From Caldilineaceae bacterium (GTDB lineage Bacteria > Chloroflexota > Anaerolineae > Caldilineales > Caldilineaceae): a DNA stretch of 64,000 bases. Positions 8,903-18,062 of this stretch are shown one piece after another; within the stretch, counting starts at the first letter, position 1; each line of letters starts with the position of its first letter. The notes beneath the pieces were generated by a model. The model was not told the DNA's origin and did not search any database. It saw only the letters and a program-made list of their open reading frames with translations. A program made the position numbers and the translations under genes. The DNA lies in the NCBI GenBank assembly GCA_022842065.1, contig JALHQH010000007.1:116115-180114 (forward strand). Reading direction: 5' to 3'.

Positions 8903-10408
8903 TCACCCAACATACGCTTCCAGCCCCAGGCGGACATATTGTTCCAGCGGGGCATCGTTGGCCTGCATGCGCGCCACCATCAGCTTGATCATGCGCTCCT
9001 CCAAGGCCGGATCTTGCAGTGGGTGTTGCTGCTGGGGGTCAGTAGCCAGATCAAAGAGCAAATGGCCAAAATCATGAGCACGGACCCAACTCTGGGCCGG
9101 GGTTTTGAGCAGCCCCATGCCTTTGGTAAAGGAGAAGGGTTCGACGAAGGTTGCGCCCTGTAATTCTTCCGCAATAAAGCGCCGCCGCATGCGAGTGGGC
9201 ATCAAGGTGTATTCATGCAACGGCGCGTTGTCCGGGTGGACCGGGGCGCGCATATAGACATAACGCCCATCGCTCACATTAACGTGGCCGCCATGAATCC
9301 CAAAGAGCACCGCCTCACGGGTCGGTGCGCCCGTGGCGACGGCCTCACGCAGGGGCTTCCCTTCCATCTGGGTCGGCAGCCCCACGCCAAAGAAATCGAG
9401 CAAGGTAGCCGGCAGATCGATCATTTGCGCCAAGCTATCGACCGCCGTGTTCCGCCGTTGACTGCGTGGATCCCAAATAAAAAGCGGGGTGCGCGCCAAC
9501 TCGGCATACCAGGGCTGGACCACCTTCGCCCACCACTCATGTTCACCGAGCAAAAAGCCATGGTCGGTGCAGACGATTAGCATAGTATCGTCCCAGAGGT
9601 TCAACTCATCCAGGAGATCAAGCACCTTGCCCAAATAGTCGTCACACATGGAGAGCAGCGCGGCATATTCATAGCGCATGTGCTGCACCGCCTCTGGCGA
9701 CTCTGTCACCCGGCTGTAGGGCGGCCAATCAAAGTGAGGGCCGGTATATTCGTGGGGATAGAGATCTTTGTATTGCTGTTGGGTGAAGAACGGCTCGTGG
9801 GGATCAAAGGTTTCGATTTGCAGGAACCACTGATCCGCCCCGGCGTTGGTGCGGATAAACTCTAGCCCATTTTTAAAGGTGCGCGGCTGTGGCTGATCCT
9901 CGACGGTCGTCATATAGGCACGGTTGACCCAATCCTGCCGCTCCATCACCTTGCGTGATTTGGATTGAAGTGTCCCCACCGGCGAAGCGCGGTTGGTCAA
10001 TGTGGCCGGGGTTTCAACTTCAGCAACCACCCCTTTCCAGTGGTCCCCTTCCTGGCCCCGCTCAAAATCCCAGGAGGTGTAGCGGTTGTGATAGGTCATG
10101 CCGCCATCTTCAAAGTAGTGGTAGTGATCGGTGGAAAGGTGGGTGTAGATCCCATGTTGATCGAGCAATTCAGGCATTGAGTCGTCAAATGGTTCAAGCG
10201 GTCCCCAGGCGCGATGCAGAAAATTATAGCGCCCGGTGTGCAACTCGCGGCGGGCAGGCATACAAGGCATACTGCCGATATAGCTGTTCTCAAAGCGGAC
10301 AGTGCGTTCGGCCAAACGGGCAAAGTTGGGGGCGTGGGTCCAGTCACAGCCATAGGGAGGCAACATGTGGCGATTGAGCGAGTCAAACATCAGCATGATG
10401 GCGCGCAT
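8903..10408 (-). CDS. sulfatase (formylglycine-dependent, alkaline phosphatase superfamily)
   Basis: Protein of 501 residues, usual for type I sulfatases, which hydrolyse sulfate esters to free sulfate. The metal-binding start is M-F-D-S-L-N-R at residues 7-13. The catalytic signature C-M-P-A-R at 49-53 fits C-x-P-x-R, in which Cys is converted to formylglycine. T-D-H-G-F-L-L-G-E-H later supplies metal ligands. No signal peptide is seen, so it probably acts in the cytoplasm on imported sulfate esters. AAAGGA lies upstream of the ATG. It lies downstream of the FAD oxidoreductase on the same strand and may share promoter P2 unless the two hairpins between them stop transcription. The maturase that makes formylglycine is not in the window. 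The exact substrate is unknown. Confidence 0.9.
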   Translation of the reverse strand: MRAIMLMFDSLNRHMLPPYGCDWTHAPNFARLAERTVRFENSYIGSMPCMPARRELHTGRYNFLHRAWGPLEPFDDSMPELLDQHGIYTHLSTDHYHYFEDGGMTYHNRYTSWDFERGQEGDHWKGVVAEVETPATLTNRASPVGTLQSKSRKVMERQDWVNRAYMTTVEDQPQPRTFKNGLEFIRTNAGADQWFLQIETFDPHEPFFTQQQYKDLYPHEYTGPHFDWPPYSRVTESPEAVQHMRYEYAALLSMCDDYLGKVLDLLDELNLWDDTMLIVCTDHGFLLGEHEWWAKVVQPWYAELARTPLFIWDPRSQRRNTAVDSLAQMIDLPATLLDFFGVGLPTQMEGKPLREAVATGAPTREAVLFGIHGGHVNVSDGRYVYMRAPVHPDNAPLHEYTLMPTRMRRRFIAEELQGATFVEPFSFTKGMGLLKTPAQSWVRAHDFGHLLFDLATDPQQQHPLQDPALEERMIKLMVARMQANDAPLEQYVRLGLEAYVG

Positions 10409-10478
10409 GAGCAGATCCTTTCGTGATGGCTAACCGATGAGGCAGCCAATGAGAAAAATATGAATAAGTAAAGCATGC

Positions 10479-10513
10479 AAAGACACACGAAGCATACTGC
10501 TTCGTGTGTCTTT
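10479..10513. repeat. 16-bp perfect hairpin upstream of the sulfatase gene
   Basis: Arms at 10479-10494 and 10498-10513 are perfect inverted copies with a 3-base loop. It is flanked by only short T/A runs, so it may weaken read-through from the FAD gene into the sulfatase gene or may simply be a repeat. Confidence 0.7.
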
Positions 10514-10576
10514 GGGGATGATTATTTTGTAATTACCCGCACAACTGTGCCTTATAGCGAAAGTAAATCGGGATAG

Positions 10577-10624
10577 CACGTTCGTGTACTGCGCATCGGG
10601 GGATGCGCAGTACACGAACGTGCC
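10577..10624. repeat. 22-bp-arm palindrome, dispersed family (also near 42731)
   Basis: Arms 10577-10598 and 10603-10624 are perfect inverted copies around GGGG. The core CTGCGCATC-N-GGGGATGCGCAG plus TACACGA recurs at 42731-42761, so this is a mobile or dispersed palindrome rather than a gene-specific terminator. Confidence 0.75.
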
Positions 10625-10644
10625 ATGTTAATCTGCGCTATCTA

Positions 10645-12177
10645 TTAGGCTAGTGCCAGTTCACGCACAGGCCACGTGGCAACTGGCAGCGGTTGCACTG
10701 CCGGTGCCAGTCGCCCAAGTAGTTGCTCGGCGACTGCCTCGGCCTGCTCACGCAGTTCCGGGACGGCGGTACATTCAAGCAATTCGCCTACCAACAGGGA
10801 ACCCAGCGGGTAAATCGCGCCGGGGGCATTGCCCGTGGCGCTCCCCTGGCGATCCGTTTCGACGCCAATCGCCAGCGGCCCCAGGGTGATCAATTCGCGG
10901 TTGCGTAGATTGGCCAGCAAGCCATCTTCGTCGGTGCTATCATAGGCCGGCCCCGTACAATTCAGGACGAGGGCGGCGTGGACAGTTACTTGTTCTGCAC
11001 TGTGACCAGGGCGATAGGCAAGCGTTAACCCCTGCGCGGTCGGTGTGATTTCGCAAACTTTGCCGGCCACTAATTTTAAGCGACCCACTTGTTGCAATGC
11101 CTCTAGCTGGTCATGGACTTCGTGCGCCATGCGGTGGCGATGCACATTCCACAAGGTAAAGAGGCGGCGCAAGAATTTGCGCTTTTCACCATTGTCAAGC
11201 CGTTTCCAGAGCGTCTGGGTTACGGGGCGCAGCGAGTCGATCACGCTACGCCAGTCGTAGCCCAAGGTGGCGGCGTGAGCAATTTCAGCGCGCAAGCCTT
11301 GGAACAACCCCAGCGCGGTTTGGGGGGCGGTTTCGGGATCAAGGGTCCAAGCCCAAGCGGGATAGGGTTTGCCGTGGGCATGGACCGCCGGCAACCAACC
11401 GTGGCGTGAGATCGCCGTGATCGACCCTTGGTAGCCGTGCGCTTGCAAGGTTAACACCGCATCGACCATGGTCAAGCCGGTGCCAACGATCACAATCTCG
11501 GCGTCGGGACCCAAGTCGGCCACGCGGTGGGGATAAAGCCCAGCGGGCTGTGGATGCCAGACATCGGCGACGAAATGGGCACCCACTTCATTGACTTGGG
11601 GTAGGAAGGCGGGGCGGCGGGCGCGATTGCCGGTGGCCAACACAAGCGCATCGACGGCAATTTGATCTTGGCGATTTTGAGCGGCGGCGGTGAGGATCAA
11701 GCGTTGATCAGGTTGCCGAGTGGGCTGGGCGTCGGTGATGGTAGCCTGGTGCAGGTGGACGGTGATACCTTTGGCTTTGGCCTTCTGCAATGTCTCGGCA
11801 AAAACCTGGCGTAGATAGCAGCCATAGAGTTGTCGCGGGGCATAACTATCTGCCTTCAGCGCAGTCGTCAGCCCGAGTTGAGTGATGGCTGCCTGCCCTG
11901 GCTCGCTCTGTAGCCAGCGGTAAAAACCATCGGGCTGGCCGGCAAAGGCCCCCATGCGCTCGGCCCGCACATTAAGCAAGTGGACCGTTTCCGTCGTACT
12001 GTAGGCAACCCCGGTGCCCGGAGTCTGCTCGGGTGCAAAGAGATCGACGACGAAACGATGATGGGCTTGTTCAACCAGGTTGGCAAGCACCAGGGTACCA
12101 CTAAAGCCACCACCAACAATCCCCACACGTTGCACTGGCTCATGCATGTGGTTTTTACAGTCCGGCAACTCATTCAT
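10645..12177 (-). CDS. FAD/NAD(P)-binding oxidoreductase (NAD_binding_9 type)
   Basis: Protein of 510 residues from the ATG at 12177, preceded by AAGGAG at 8 bp. A Rossmann dinucleotide motif V-G-I-V-G-G-G-F-S-G lies at the N-terminus, then G-V-A-Y-S-T and a second dinucleotide fold V-I-V-G-T-G-L-T-M-V-D-A mid-protein. These features match the FAD-NAD(P)-binding family often found beside sulfur-compound genes in environmental bacteria. The likely role is flavin-dependent oxidation or reduction of a small molecule in the cytoplasm. A longer in-frame start at 12279 (M-D-S-Q-R-R) also has a GGAG before it and would add 34 residues lying ahead of the fold. Promoter P2 lies upstream. The substrate is unknown. 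Confidence 0.8.
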   Translation of the reverse strand: MNELPDCKNHMHEPVQRVGIVGGGFSGTLVLANLVEQAHHRFVVDLFAPEQTPGTGVAYSTTETVHLLNVRAERMGAFAGQPDGFYRWLQSEPGQAAITQLGLTTALKADSYAPRQLYGCYLRQVFAETLQKAKAKGITVHLHQATITDAQPTRQPDQRLILTAAAQNRQDQIAVDALVLATGNRARRPAFLPQVNEVGAHFVADVWHPQPAGLYPHRVADLGPDAEIVIVGTGLTMVDAVLTLQAHGYQGSITAISRHGWLPAVHAHGKPYPAWAWTLDPETAPQTALGLFQGLRAEIAHAATLGYDWRSVIDSLRPVTQTLWKRLDNGEKRKFLRRLFTLWNVHRHRMAHEVHDQLEALQQVGRLKLVAGKVCEITPTAQGLTLAYRPGHSAEQVTVHAALVLNCTGPAYDSTDEDGLLANLRNRELITLGPLAIGVETDRQGSATGNAPGAIYPLGSLLVGELLECTAVPELREQAEAVAEQLLGRLAPAVQPLPVATWPVRELALA

Positions 12178-12309
12178 AGACAACTCCTTATCAACGCTTA
12201 CAGATGGGGAGAGCAGCTCTCCATAACGACCAACCGTCAACTTCCCGATGGCCCTTGCTTGGCGGCGTTGGGAATCCATGTAGGCTCCAGTCGTTGCGAT
12301 TGCCCTTTC

Positions 12310-12365
12310 ACAATAGCAGATGCTGGTAACAAGCATAGTGAGGGAGCTGTAACAGTCGGGTAACA
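12310..12365 (-). promoter_or_regulatory. TGTTACC-array promoter P2
   Basis: On the minus strand: TGTTACC at 12365-12359, TGTTACA at 12354-12348, a poor third copy, TGTTACC at 12331-12325, then 9 bp and TATTGT at 12315-12310. Spacings of 11 and 23 bp equal those of P1, P3, P4, P5 and P6. It heads the FAD oxidoreductase and perhaps the sulfatase. Confidence 0.8.
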
Positions 12366-12388
12366 AGTTGGGCCGTGCTACCCAAACG

Positions 12389-12493
12389 CAGTGGTTGGAA
12401 ACCACGCGCTACCCAAACAAAGCCTGCCTGCGCAGGCTAAAAATCCTAGTCCACGCAGGTGGACTTTGTTCGTGTTGCAGCGAATTCCATTCG
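12389..12493. repeat. dispersed ~105-bp palindromic element, copy A
   Basis: Nested short palindromes (GTGGTT/AACCAC, AGCCTGC/GCAGGCT, GTCCAC/GTGGAC) and the closing GCGAATTCxATTCGC occur in the same order at 60079-60188. The element sits between promoter P2 and the sugar permease genes. No ORF lies inside it. It looks like a REP/MITE-type element. Confidence 0.8.
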
Positions 12494-12499
12494 CCGCCA

Positions 12500-13465
12500 T
12501 CACCCCTTAATCCCAGTCAAGGCGATGCCTTGGGTAAAGTAGCGCTGACCGAGCATAAAGACGATCAAGATCGGAATGGTGGCGATCATGGTGCCGGCCA
12601 TGAGCAGGGTCCAATCAGTTGTCCCTTCGCGGCGGAATTGGGCGAGACCCACCTGAATGGTCTTCAATTCATCCGACCGGGCGATCACCAGCGGCCAGAC
12701 AAAGTCGTTGAACATACTCTGGAACGAGAAGATCGCGAGCGTCGCTAAGGCGGGACCGGAGAGCGGCAGGGCAATCCGCCAGTAGATGCCAAACTCGGAT
12801 GTGCCATCAATACGGGCGGCGTCTTCCAGATCAGCCGGCAGGGTGAAGAAGAATTGACGCAGCAGAAAGGTACCATAGGCGGTGGCAAACATCGGGACAG
12901 TCAAGGCCCAATAAGAGTCCAGCATGCCAAAACCGCCTTGCCCCCAGATGTCATTGTCACCAAGCAGCGGCCACTGTTTGACCAGGATAAAGAGAGGTAC
13001 CAGCGTGGCCTGTGACGGGACCATCAGGGTGGCGACGACGGCGACAAAAAGCAAGTTGCGCCCAGGGAAATGCAGCCGGGCAAAAGCATAGCCCGCAGTT
13101 GAGGCGAGGAGCAGGTGCGCAAGCGTAACAACCACCGAGACATAGATGCTGTTGAAGAGATAGCGCAGCAGATTGTACGAAAGGACCGCCTTGATATAGT
13201 TGTCAAAGTGCCAGACCGAGGGCAGGATCACCGCCTGATCAAAGACCTCGGCGTCGGACTTGACCGAGGTCAAGAACGACCAGATGAAGGGAAAGATGAA
13301 GAGCAGCGCCAGCAGGCTCAGGAGCAAGTAAAGGGCAACACGCCCAATCAGTTGGGCAGGCACGCGCAGCTCACTCACCTCATGGGTACGGACCGCCATG
13401 CCCACACCCGGTTGCTCATTCAGACCTGGTAGCGCCTCAATCGTATCAGTTGAAATGGGTTTCAT
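12500..13465 (-). CDS. carbohydrate ABC transporter permease, MalG type
   Basis: Protein of 321 residues with six predicted membrane helices. The EAA loop D-L-E-D-A-A-R-I-D-G-T-S lies about 110 residues before the C-terminus, with the G-x-x-x-x-x-x-x-L-P continuation typical of the MalG/UgpE family. It is the second permease of a sugar-type importer; its ATG overlaps the end of the first permease gene by 20 bp, showing translational coupling. No ATPase gene is in this operon, so a shared MsmX-like ATPase elsewhere is likely. The substrate may be a sulfated sugar given the neighbouring sulfatase, but that is inference only. Confidence 0.9.
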   Translation of the reverse strand: MKPISTDTIEALPGLNEQPGVGMAVRTHEVSELRVPAQLIGRVALYLLLSLLALLFIFPFIWSFLTSVKSDAEVFDQAVILPSVWHFDNYIKAVLSYNLLRYLFNSIYVSVVVTLAHLLLASTAGYAFARLHFPGRNLLFVAVVATLMVPSQATLVPLFILVKQWPLLGDNDIWGQGGFGMLDSYWALTVPMFATAYGTFLLRQFFFTLPADLEDAARIDGTSEFGIYWRIALPLSGPALATLAIFSFQSMFNDFVWPLVIARSDELKTIQVGLAQFRREGTTDWTLLMAGTMIATIPILIVFMLGQRYFTQGIALTGIKG

Positions 13466-14375
13466 AGCGGATAATCCGAGTGTTGAGATAGGTAATCAGC
13501 GTAATGAAGAGAAAGAGCACCACCGACATTGCCGCCGCGTAGCCCATCTTCAAAAATTCAAAGCCATTCTGATAGATCAGATAGACAACAGTCAGCGTCG
13601 AGTCGAGCGGGCCGCCTTGGGTCAGAATCCAGGATTGGACAAACATCTGCAGCGCGCCGATGAAGTAGACAATGAAGACAAAGAAGGTCGTCGGGCTGAG
13701 CATCGGCAGCGTAATGTGCCAGAAGCGTTGAACCGGGCCAGCCCCATCGATCTCGGCGGCTTCGTAGAGGTACTCGGGGATCCCTTGGAGTCCAGCCAGG
13801 AAGATGATCATGTTGTAGCCCGCATTCTTCCAGACCGAGAGGATCGCGATCGAGAGCAACGCGGTGCTGGGGTCGCGCAACCAGGCGAGCGTTGGCAATC
13901 CCGCCGCTTCCAGAATACGATTGAGAATACCAAACTGGGGCTCGTAGATCCAGAGCCAGATGAACGAGACTGCAACAAACGATGTGACGACCGGCAGATA
14001 GTATGCCGTGCGGAAGAAGAAGATGCCACGCAGCGGCAGGTTGATCAGCACCGCCAGCAACAGCGAGATAACGGTCCCAGCCGGCACAGTCATCAGCGCA
14101 AAGAGCAAGGTGTTACCGAGTGCTTGGAAGAAGCGCGTATCATCCACCAGCAACTGGTAGTTGAAGATCCCGTTCCAAACCGGCGGCTCCAGCAGTGTAT
14201 AGCGGTGTAAGCTCAGATAGAATGCGCTGAAGATCGGGTAGACGACAAAGATCGCCAGAAAGAGCAGTGAGGGCAGTACAAAGAGTAGGCCGGCCAAGCG
14301 CCGCTCAACCATATAGCCACGTCCCCACCGCCGCGCACGTGCAGTAACGCCAGTCGTCGCCATCGTTGTCTGCAT
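13446..14375 (-). CDS. carbohydrate ABC transporter permease, MalF/UgpA type
   Basis: Protein of 309 residues from the ATG at 14375, preceded by AAGGA; a longer frame to 14717 is only the reverse of the binding-protein gene. Six membrane helices are predicted and the EAA loop reads E-Y-L-Y-E-A-A-E-I-D-G-A. It pairs with the MalG-type permease downstream and the lipoprotein binding protein 8 bp upstream to form an importer in the cytoplasmic membrane. Upstream of the operon lie repeats rather than a TGTTACC array, so this operon may not belong to the same regulon. Confidence 0.9.
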   Translation of the reverse strand: MQTTMATTGVTARARRWGRGYMVERRLAGLLFVLPSLLFLAIFVVYPIFSAFYLSLHRYTLLEPPVWNGIFNYQLLVDDTRFFQALGNTLLFALMTVPAGTVISLLLAVLINLPLRGIFFFRTAYYLPVVTSFVAVSFIWLWIYEPQFGILNRILEAAGLPTLAWLRDPSTALLSIAILSVWKNAGYNMIIFLAGLQGIPEYLYEAAEIDGAGPVQRFWHITLPMLSPTTFFVFIVYFIGALQMFVQSWILTQGGPLDSTLTVVYLIYQNGFEFLKMGYAAAMSVVLFLFITLITYLNTRIIRYETHFN

Positions 14376-14382
14376 GAGATCC

Positions 14383-15702
14383 TTAGCCTCCCTGGATAAT
14401 TTTGAGCACAACATCATCCATATCAGCCAGCGCCTGTTGCACGGTTTTAACCCCGCGGATGGCTGCCTCGACCTCGCGGCCCATCGCCGGCTGGACATCG
14501 AAGTGCTGGGGCACGATCTGGCGCGGTTTGCCGTATTGGGTGTTTTTGATGAAAAGCTGCATGCGTGGGTCCTGATAGCTGGGCGCGCTTTCATGTGCCT
14601 TGCGCGCAGGGATGCCCCAGGTACCTTCGATCCCCAAGCGGATGCCTGCTTCGCCGGAGACCAGCGCTTGCACCAGCGCGACCGACTCATCCGGCACTTT
14701 GGTGCGGGCATAGACAAAGTATTTATCGACGAAGATCTGGTATTTCTGCACCTTGCCGGTCAACGGCGGTGCGACCAGCGTATCCTCCCAGATCTCAGGC
14801 GCATTCAGCTTGGTGTTGAGCATATCCTGGGGCCAACCGGGGAAGAGGGCGATCTTGCCCGCGGTGTAGGCATTCAGGTTCGGCACGCCCGAGTCCATGC
14901 CCTCTGGCGGGAGGATACCTTCTTCTACAAAGCTGACCCAGAAGTTCAGGGCAGCCTCGCCTTCAGGCGTATTGTTAAGCGGCTTGGTGCGATCCTCGTT
15001 GAAGTAGTTGCCGTCGGCCTGAAAGAGCGCATCTTCATATTGCTGCGTCAGATCAGGGGGCGTCATGACAATGTGCCAGCCGGCGACTTCGTATTTGTCA
15101 TCCTGCTTCTGCGTCAACTTGGCGGCCATCTCATGCGCTTCCACCCAAGTTGTCGGAGGCTTGTTCGGATCAAGACCAGCCTGCTCAAAGAGGCTCTTGC
15201 GGTAGATGATATTGCCACGCGCGTTCATCCGGTAAGGGATGGCATAGATCTTACCCTGATAGACAACATCCTGACGCGGGACTTCATGCCAGTCGCTCCA
15301 CTCCGACCAGTTCTCGATATAGGCATCCAGGTCGAGCGCGCCGCCCTTAGAGGCGATGACCGGCGTCCACAGACCACCCCCCATGAAGATATCCGGGGCG
15401 GTGCCACCGGCAATCCCCGTAGTGATCTTCTGGAAAGAACTGGGCCAATCGGTATAATCGATCTCGACGCTGACCTTGTTCGTGGCGTTGTAGTCGGCGA
15501 TAAAGTCATTCGCAAACTCTTGGCCGGGCGCGTCGATGCCGTTAAGGCGCAGCAAAATATCGGCACCGCTGCTGTTGGCCGCTCCTTGGCCGCCGGCCGC
15601 CGGCTGCGGCACCGTGCAAGCCGCCACGACCGCCGCGCCCCCAAAGAGGGCCATTCCCTGAAGCAGGGCGCGCCGGCTAAGTCGCGGTTGATAAGTGTTC
15701 AT
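14383..15702 (-). CDS. extracellular solute-binding protein family 1 (sugar-type), Tat-like lipoprotein
   Basis: Protein of 439 residues. The N-terminus has a twin-arginine-like S-R-R-A-L-L-Q, a hydrophobic core and the lipobox V-A-A-C at about residue 29, so it is a lipid-anchored binding protein possibly exported folded. The rest fits family 1 sugar-binding proteins (for example F-I-A-D-Y-N-A-T-N, G-L-D-P-N-K-P-P-T-T-W, P-Y-R-M-N-A). It delivers substrate to the two permeases downstream. The start ATG has GGAA upstream. The ligand cannot be told. Confidence 0.9.
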   Translation of the reverse strand: MNTYQPRLSRRALLQGMALFGGAAVVAACTVPQPAAGGQGAANSSGADILLRLNGIDAPGQEFANDFIADYNATNKVSVEIDYTDWPSSFQKITTGIAGGTAPDIFMGGGLWTPVIASKGGALDLDAYIENWSEWSDWHEVPRQDVVYQGKIYAIPYRMNARGNIIYRKSLFEQAGLDPNKPPTTWVEAHEMAAKLTQKQDDKYEVAGWHIVMTPPDLTQQYEDALFQADGNYFNEDRTKPLNNTPEGEAALNFWVSFVEEGILPPEGMDSGVPNLNAYTAGKIALFPGWPQDMLNTKLNAPEIWEDTLVAPPLTGKVQKYQIFVDKYFVYARTKVPDESVALVQALVSGEAGIRLGIEGTWGIPARKAHESAPSYQDPRMQLFIKNTQYGKPRQIVPQHFDVQPAMGREVEAAIRGVKTVQQALADMDDVVLKIIQGG

Positions 15703-15744
15703 GATAAGTTCCTTTCTGCACTAATTGATAATTCTAACGACTAA

Positions 15745-15833
15745 CCCCTCCCTAACCCTCCCCTGCTAGGGGAGGGGATTCTAGCTGGGAGGACCAGGTT
15801 CCCTCCCTTAGCAGGGGAGGGTTAGGGAGGGGT
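15745..15833. repeat. C-rich inverted repeat of the CCCTCCCTAACCCTCCCC family
   Basis: A C-rich arm and its G-rich inverse, about 33 bp each, flank a 23-bp loop. The same arms occur at 55968-56041, and related G-rich elements at 30738-30896 and 40812-40935. A dispersed palindrome. Confidence 0.8.
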
Positions 15834-15893
15834 GGCTTGGTAGTTGCATTCAATCGATAAATCAGTATGTGAGTACGTAGCGACCTCGGTGAG

Positions 15894-15977
15894 ACAGTGG
15901 ACAGTAGGACAGTAGGACAGTGGTTCAGTAGTCAGTGACTGACTCACTGACTCACTGTCTTACTGTCCACTGTCCTA
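15894..15977. repeat. GGACAGTA simple inverted repeat overlapping a stop codon
   Basis: Several AGTAGGACAGT units are followed by their inverse, ending at the TAG of the next gene. Similar GACAGTAGGACAGTGAGTCACTGACT sequence recurs around 20940. No coding sense is seen. Confidence 0.7.
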
Positions 15978-17126
15978 CTTCCCCAATGCCTGCTGTAGAT
16001 CGGCAATCAGATCCTCCCCCTCCTCAATCCCAACCGAGAGGCGAATCAGGTTGGCGGGCGCTTCTTGGGCCGAGCCCCGGGCACCCCCATGCGACATGGT
16101 GAGTGGCAATTCGATCAGACTTTCGACGCCCCCCAAACTGACCGCAAAGGTGAAGAGTTTGGTGCGGCCAACGACAGCGCGTGCCGCGGCGGCCCCGCCT
16201 TTCAGGGTAAAAGAGACCATACCACTGAAGCCGCGCATTTGGCGTTGGGCCAGTTCGTGCTGGGGATGGGTGGGTAGCCCTGGATAGTAAACTTGTTCAG
16301 TCGCCGGATGGTCTTCGAGAAAGTGGGCGACGGCCAGGGCATTTTCGGCATGGGCGCGCATCCGTACGGCCAGAGTTTTAATCCCGCGCAAAACTAACCA
16401 GGCATCGAATGGGCCTGGCACACCGCCAACGGCATTTTGGAGAAATTTCAAGCGTTCGTATAAGTCAGCGTTGGCGGTCACGATGGCACCGCTAATCACA
16501 TCGCTGTGGCCGGCATGATATTTGGTCGTGCTATAAAGGGTCAGATCGATGCCGAGATCAAGCGGCCGTTGAAAGTAGGGCGAGGCAAAGGTGTTATCGA
16601 CCAGCGTTAGAATGCCGCGGGCCTGGGCCAGCCGGGCAATCGCTGCCAGATCAGCCAGATTGAGCAAGGGATTCGTGGGCGATTCCAGCCAGATCAACTT
16701 GGTGGTGGGGCGGATGGCGGCCTCTACCTGCGCCAGGTCACGCGTATCAACAAAGTCAAAGGTCAGGCCATGACGGGCAAAGACTTTGGTAAAGAGGCGA
16801 TAGGTGCCCCCATAGATATTGTCGCCGATCACCACATGGTCGCCACTGTTGAGCGCCAGCAACACGGCACTTTCGGCGGCCAGGCCCGAAGCAAACGCTA
16901 AGGCGTAGGGCGCGTCTTCCAGCGCCGCTAGCGCTGTCTCTAGAGCCGTACGCGTAGGATTGCCACTGCGCGAATAATCGTAGGTCTGTGGTTCATCGAC
17001 CGAAAATTGGGCAAAGGTCGAAGTTTGGTAAATCGGCACCGTCACGGCACCGGTGAGCGGGTCCGGCGCTTGGCCGGCATGAATCGCGCGCGTGGCAAAG
17101 CCGTATTCGTTAATGGTATTTTCCAT
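15975..17126 (-). CDS. cystathionine gamma-synthase / gamma-lyase family PLP enzyme
   Basis: Protein of 383 residues, the standard length of the Cys/Met metabolism PLP family. S-R-S-G-N-P-T-R lies at residues 52-59, S-G-L-A-A at 80-84, and the PLP lysine is K202 in S-T-T-K-Y-H-A-G-H-S-D. The family makes cystathionine from an activated homoserine and cysteine, or cleaves cystathionine to cysteine. Together with CysE and the cysteine desulfurase downstream of the encapsulin it forms a cysteine-handling operon. The sequence alone does not separate synthase from lyase; a cystathionine gamma-lyase role is plausible beside CysE in encapsulin 2A operons. Confidence 0.9.
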   Translation of the reverse strand: MENTINEYGFATRAIHAGQAPDPLTGAVTVPIYQTSTFAQFSVDEPQTYDYSRSGNPTRTALETALAALEDAPYALAFASGLAAESAVLLALNSGDHVVIGDNIYGGTYRLFTKVFARHGLTFDFVDTRDLAQVEAAIRPTTKLIWLESPTNPLLNLADLAAIARLAQARGILTLVDNTFASPYFQRPLDLGIDLTLYSTTKYHAGHSDVISGAIVTANADLYERLKFLQNAVGGVPGPFDAWLVLRGIKTLAVRMRAHAENALAVAHFLEDHPATEQVYYPGLPTHPQHELAQRQMRGFSGMVSFTLKGGAAAARAVVGRTKLFTFAVSLGGVESLIELPLTMSHGGARGSAQEAPANLIRLSVGIEEGEDLIADLQQALGK

Positions 17127-17142
17127 GATCCACCTTGGTGAT

Positions 17143-17222
17143 GGTTATTGGGTAAATCGGTAGATAGGTAAATCGGTCTACCTATCTACTTATTTACCTG
17201 TCTACTTATTTACCGATTTACC
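17143..17222. repeat. GGTAAATCGGTAGATA simple inverted repeat
   Basis: Short units of GGTAAATCGGTAGATA are followed by their inverse up to 17222, filling the spacer between cysE and the cystathionine enzyme gene. It may form a hairpin in the mRNA. Confidence 0.65.
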
Positions 17223-17233
17223 CAAGCTCAGGC

Positions 17234-17977
17234 TTAAATATAGGCACCTTCATAGCCATGCTGCATTTCTTGCGCTTCGTCCCATTGTTCAGCGCGCAGC
17301 GTCGCAAGTTCCTTTTCGAGTGTTGCTACCCGTCCGTACAGCGTTTGCAACATTTCCACATTGACCAGATGAGGACTATCAGCCGCAGGGGCGATGGCCC
17401 CGATCTGGTCACTATAGCCATTAACGTGTACGGTACCAGGCGTTATTTCCACAGTCGGCAGCGCTTGACGCGGACGGGTGCGCCCCGGTACGCCAACAAC
17501 CACGGAATGGGGCGGCACATCCTTCACGACCACGGCATTCGCCCCAATGCGCGAGTGTGCACCAATCCGAATTGGGCCAAGGATCTGCGCACCGGCCCCG
17601 ACCACCACATGATCTTCCAGTGTCGGGTGGCGTTTGCCTTTGATCAGATCAACCCCACCCAACGTGACATTGTGATAAAGCAAGACATTACTGCCGATTT
17701 CGGCGGTTTCCCCAATCACAAGCGCCATGCCATGATCGATCACCAGGCCAGGGCCGATCTGCGCGCCGGGATGAATTTCGATCCCTGTCACACAGCGGCC
17801 GAGATGCGAAAGCAGCCGCCCCAGGAAGTAAAAGTGACGCACCCAGAACCAATGCGCCATGCGGTAAAACCAGAGCGCATGCAACCCGGGATAACAAAAG
17901 ACGATCTCCCACGGGCTGCGTGCCGCCGGATCATTTTCAAAAAAGCGTTGAATGTCACGACGCAATGTAGTGAGCAT
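17234..17977 (-). CDS. cysE: serine O-acetyltransferase
   Basis: Protein of 247 residues. It transfers acetyl from acetyl-CoA to serine, giving O-acetylserine for cysteine synthesis. The left-handed beta-helix is visible as hexapeptide repeats with [23 protein letters not shown] and N-V-T-L-G-G, including the catalytic Asp-His pair. The C-terminal 60 residues end in a predicted coiled segment (L-E-K-E-L-A-T-L-R). It lies between the desulfurase and the cystathionine enzyme. CysE genes are recurrent neighbours of family 2A encapsulins. No cysK is next to it, so cysteine synthase must be encoded elsewhere. Confidence 0.95.
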   Translation of the reverse strand: MLTTLRRDIQRFFENDPAARSPWEIVFCYPGLHALWFYRMAHWFWVRHFYFLGRLLSHLGRCVTGIEIHPGAQIGPGLVIDHGMALVIGETAEIGSNVLLYHNVTLGGVDLIKGKRHPTLEDHVVVGAGAQILGPIRIGAHSRIGANAVVVKDVPPHSVVVGVPGRTRPRQALPTVEITPGTVHVNGYSDQIGAIAPAADSPHLVNVEMLQTLYGRVATLEKELATLRAEQWDEAQEMQHGYEGAYI

Positions 17978-18062
17978 GGCCTAGATCCTTTTCACAGCGA
18001 AGCAGCGCGCTTCGCTATGCAGCGCGATTAGAATAGCTTTGGTATCACTCATTCACTCTGCC

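Noticed and set aside
14373..14717. N-terminal extension of the MalF-type permease
   Set aside because: The added residues are the antisense-frame shadow of the binding-protein gene; AAGGA and ATG at 14375 give a normal permease start.
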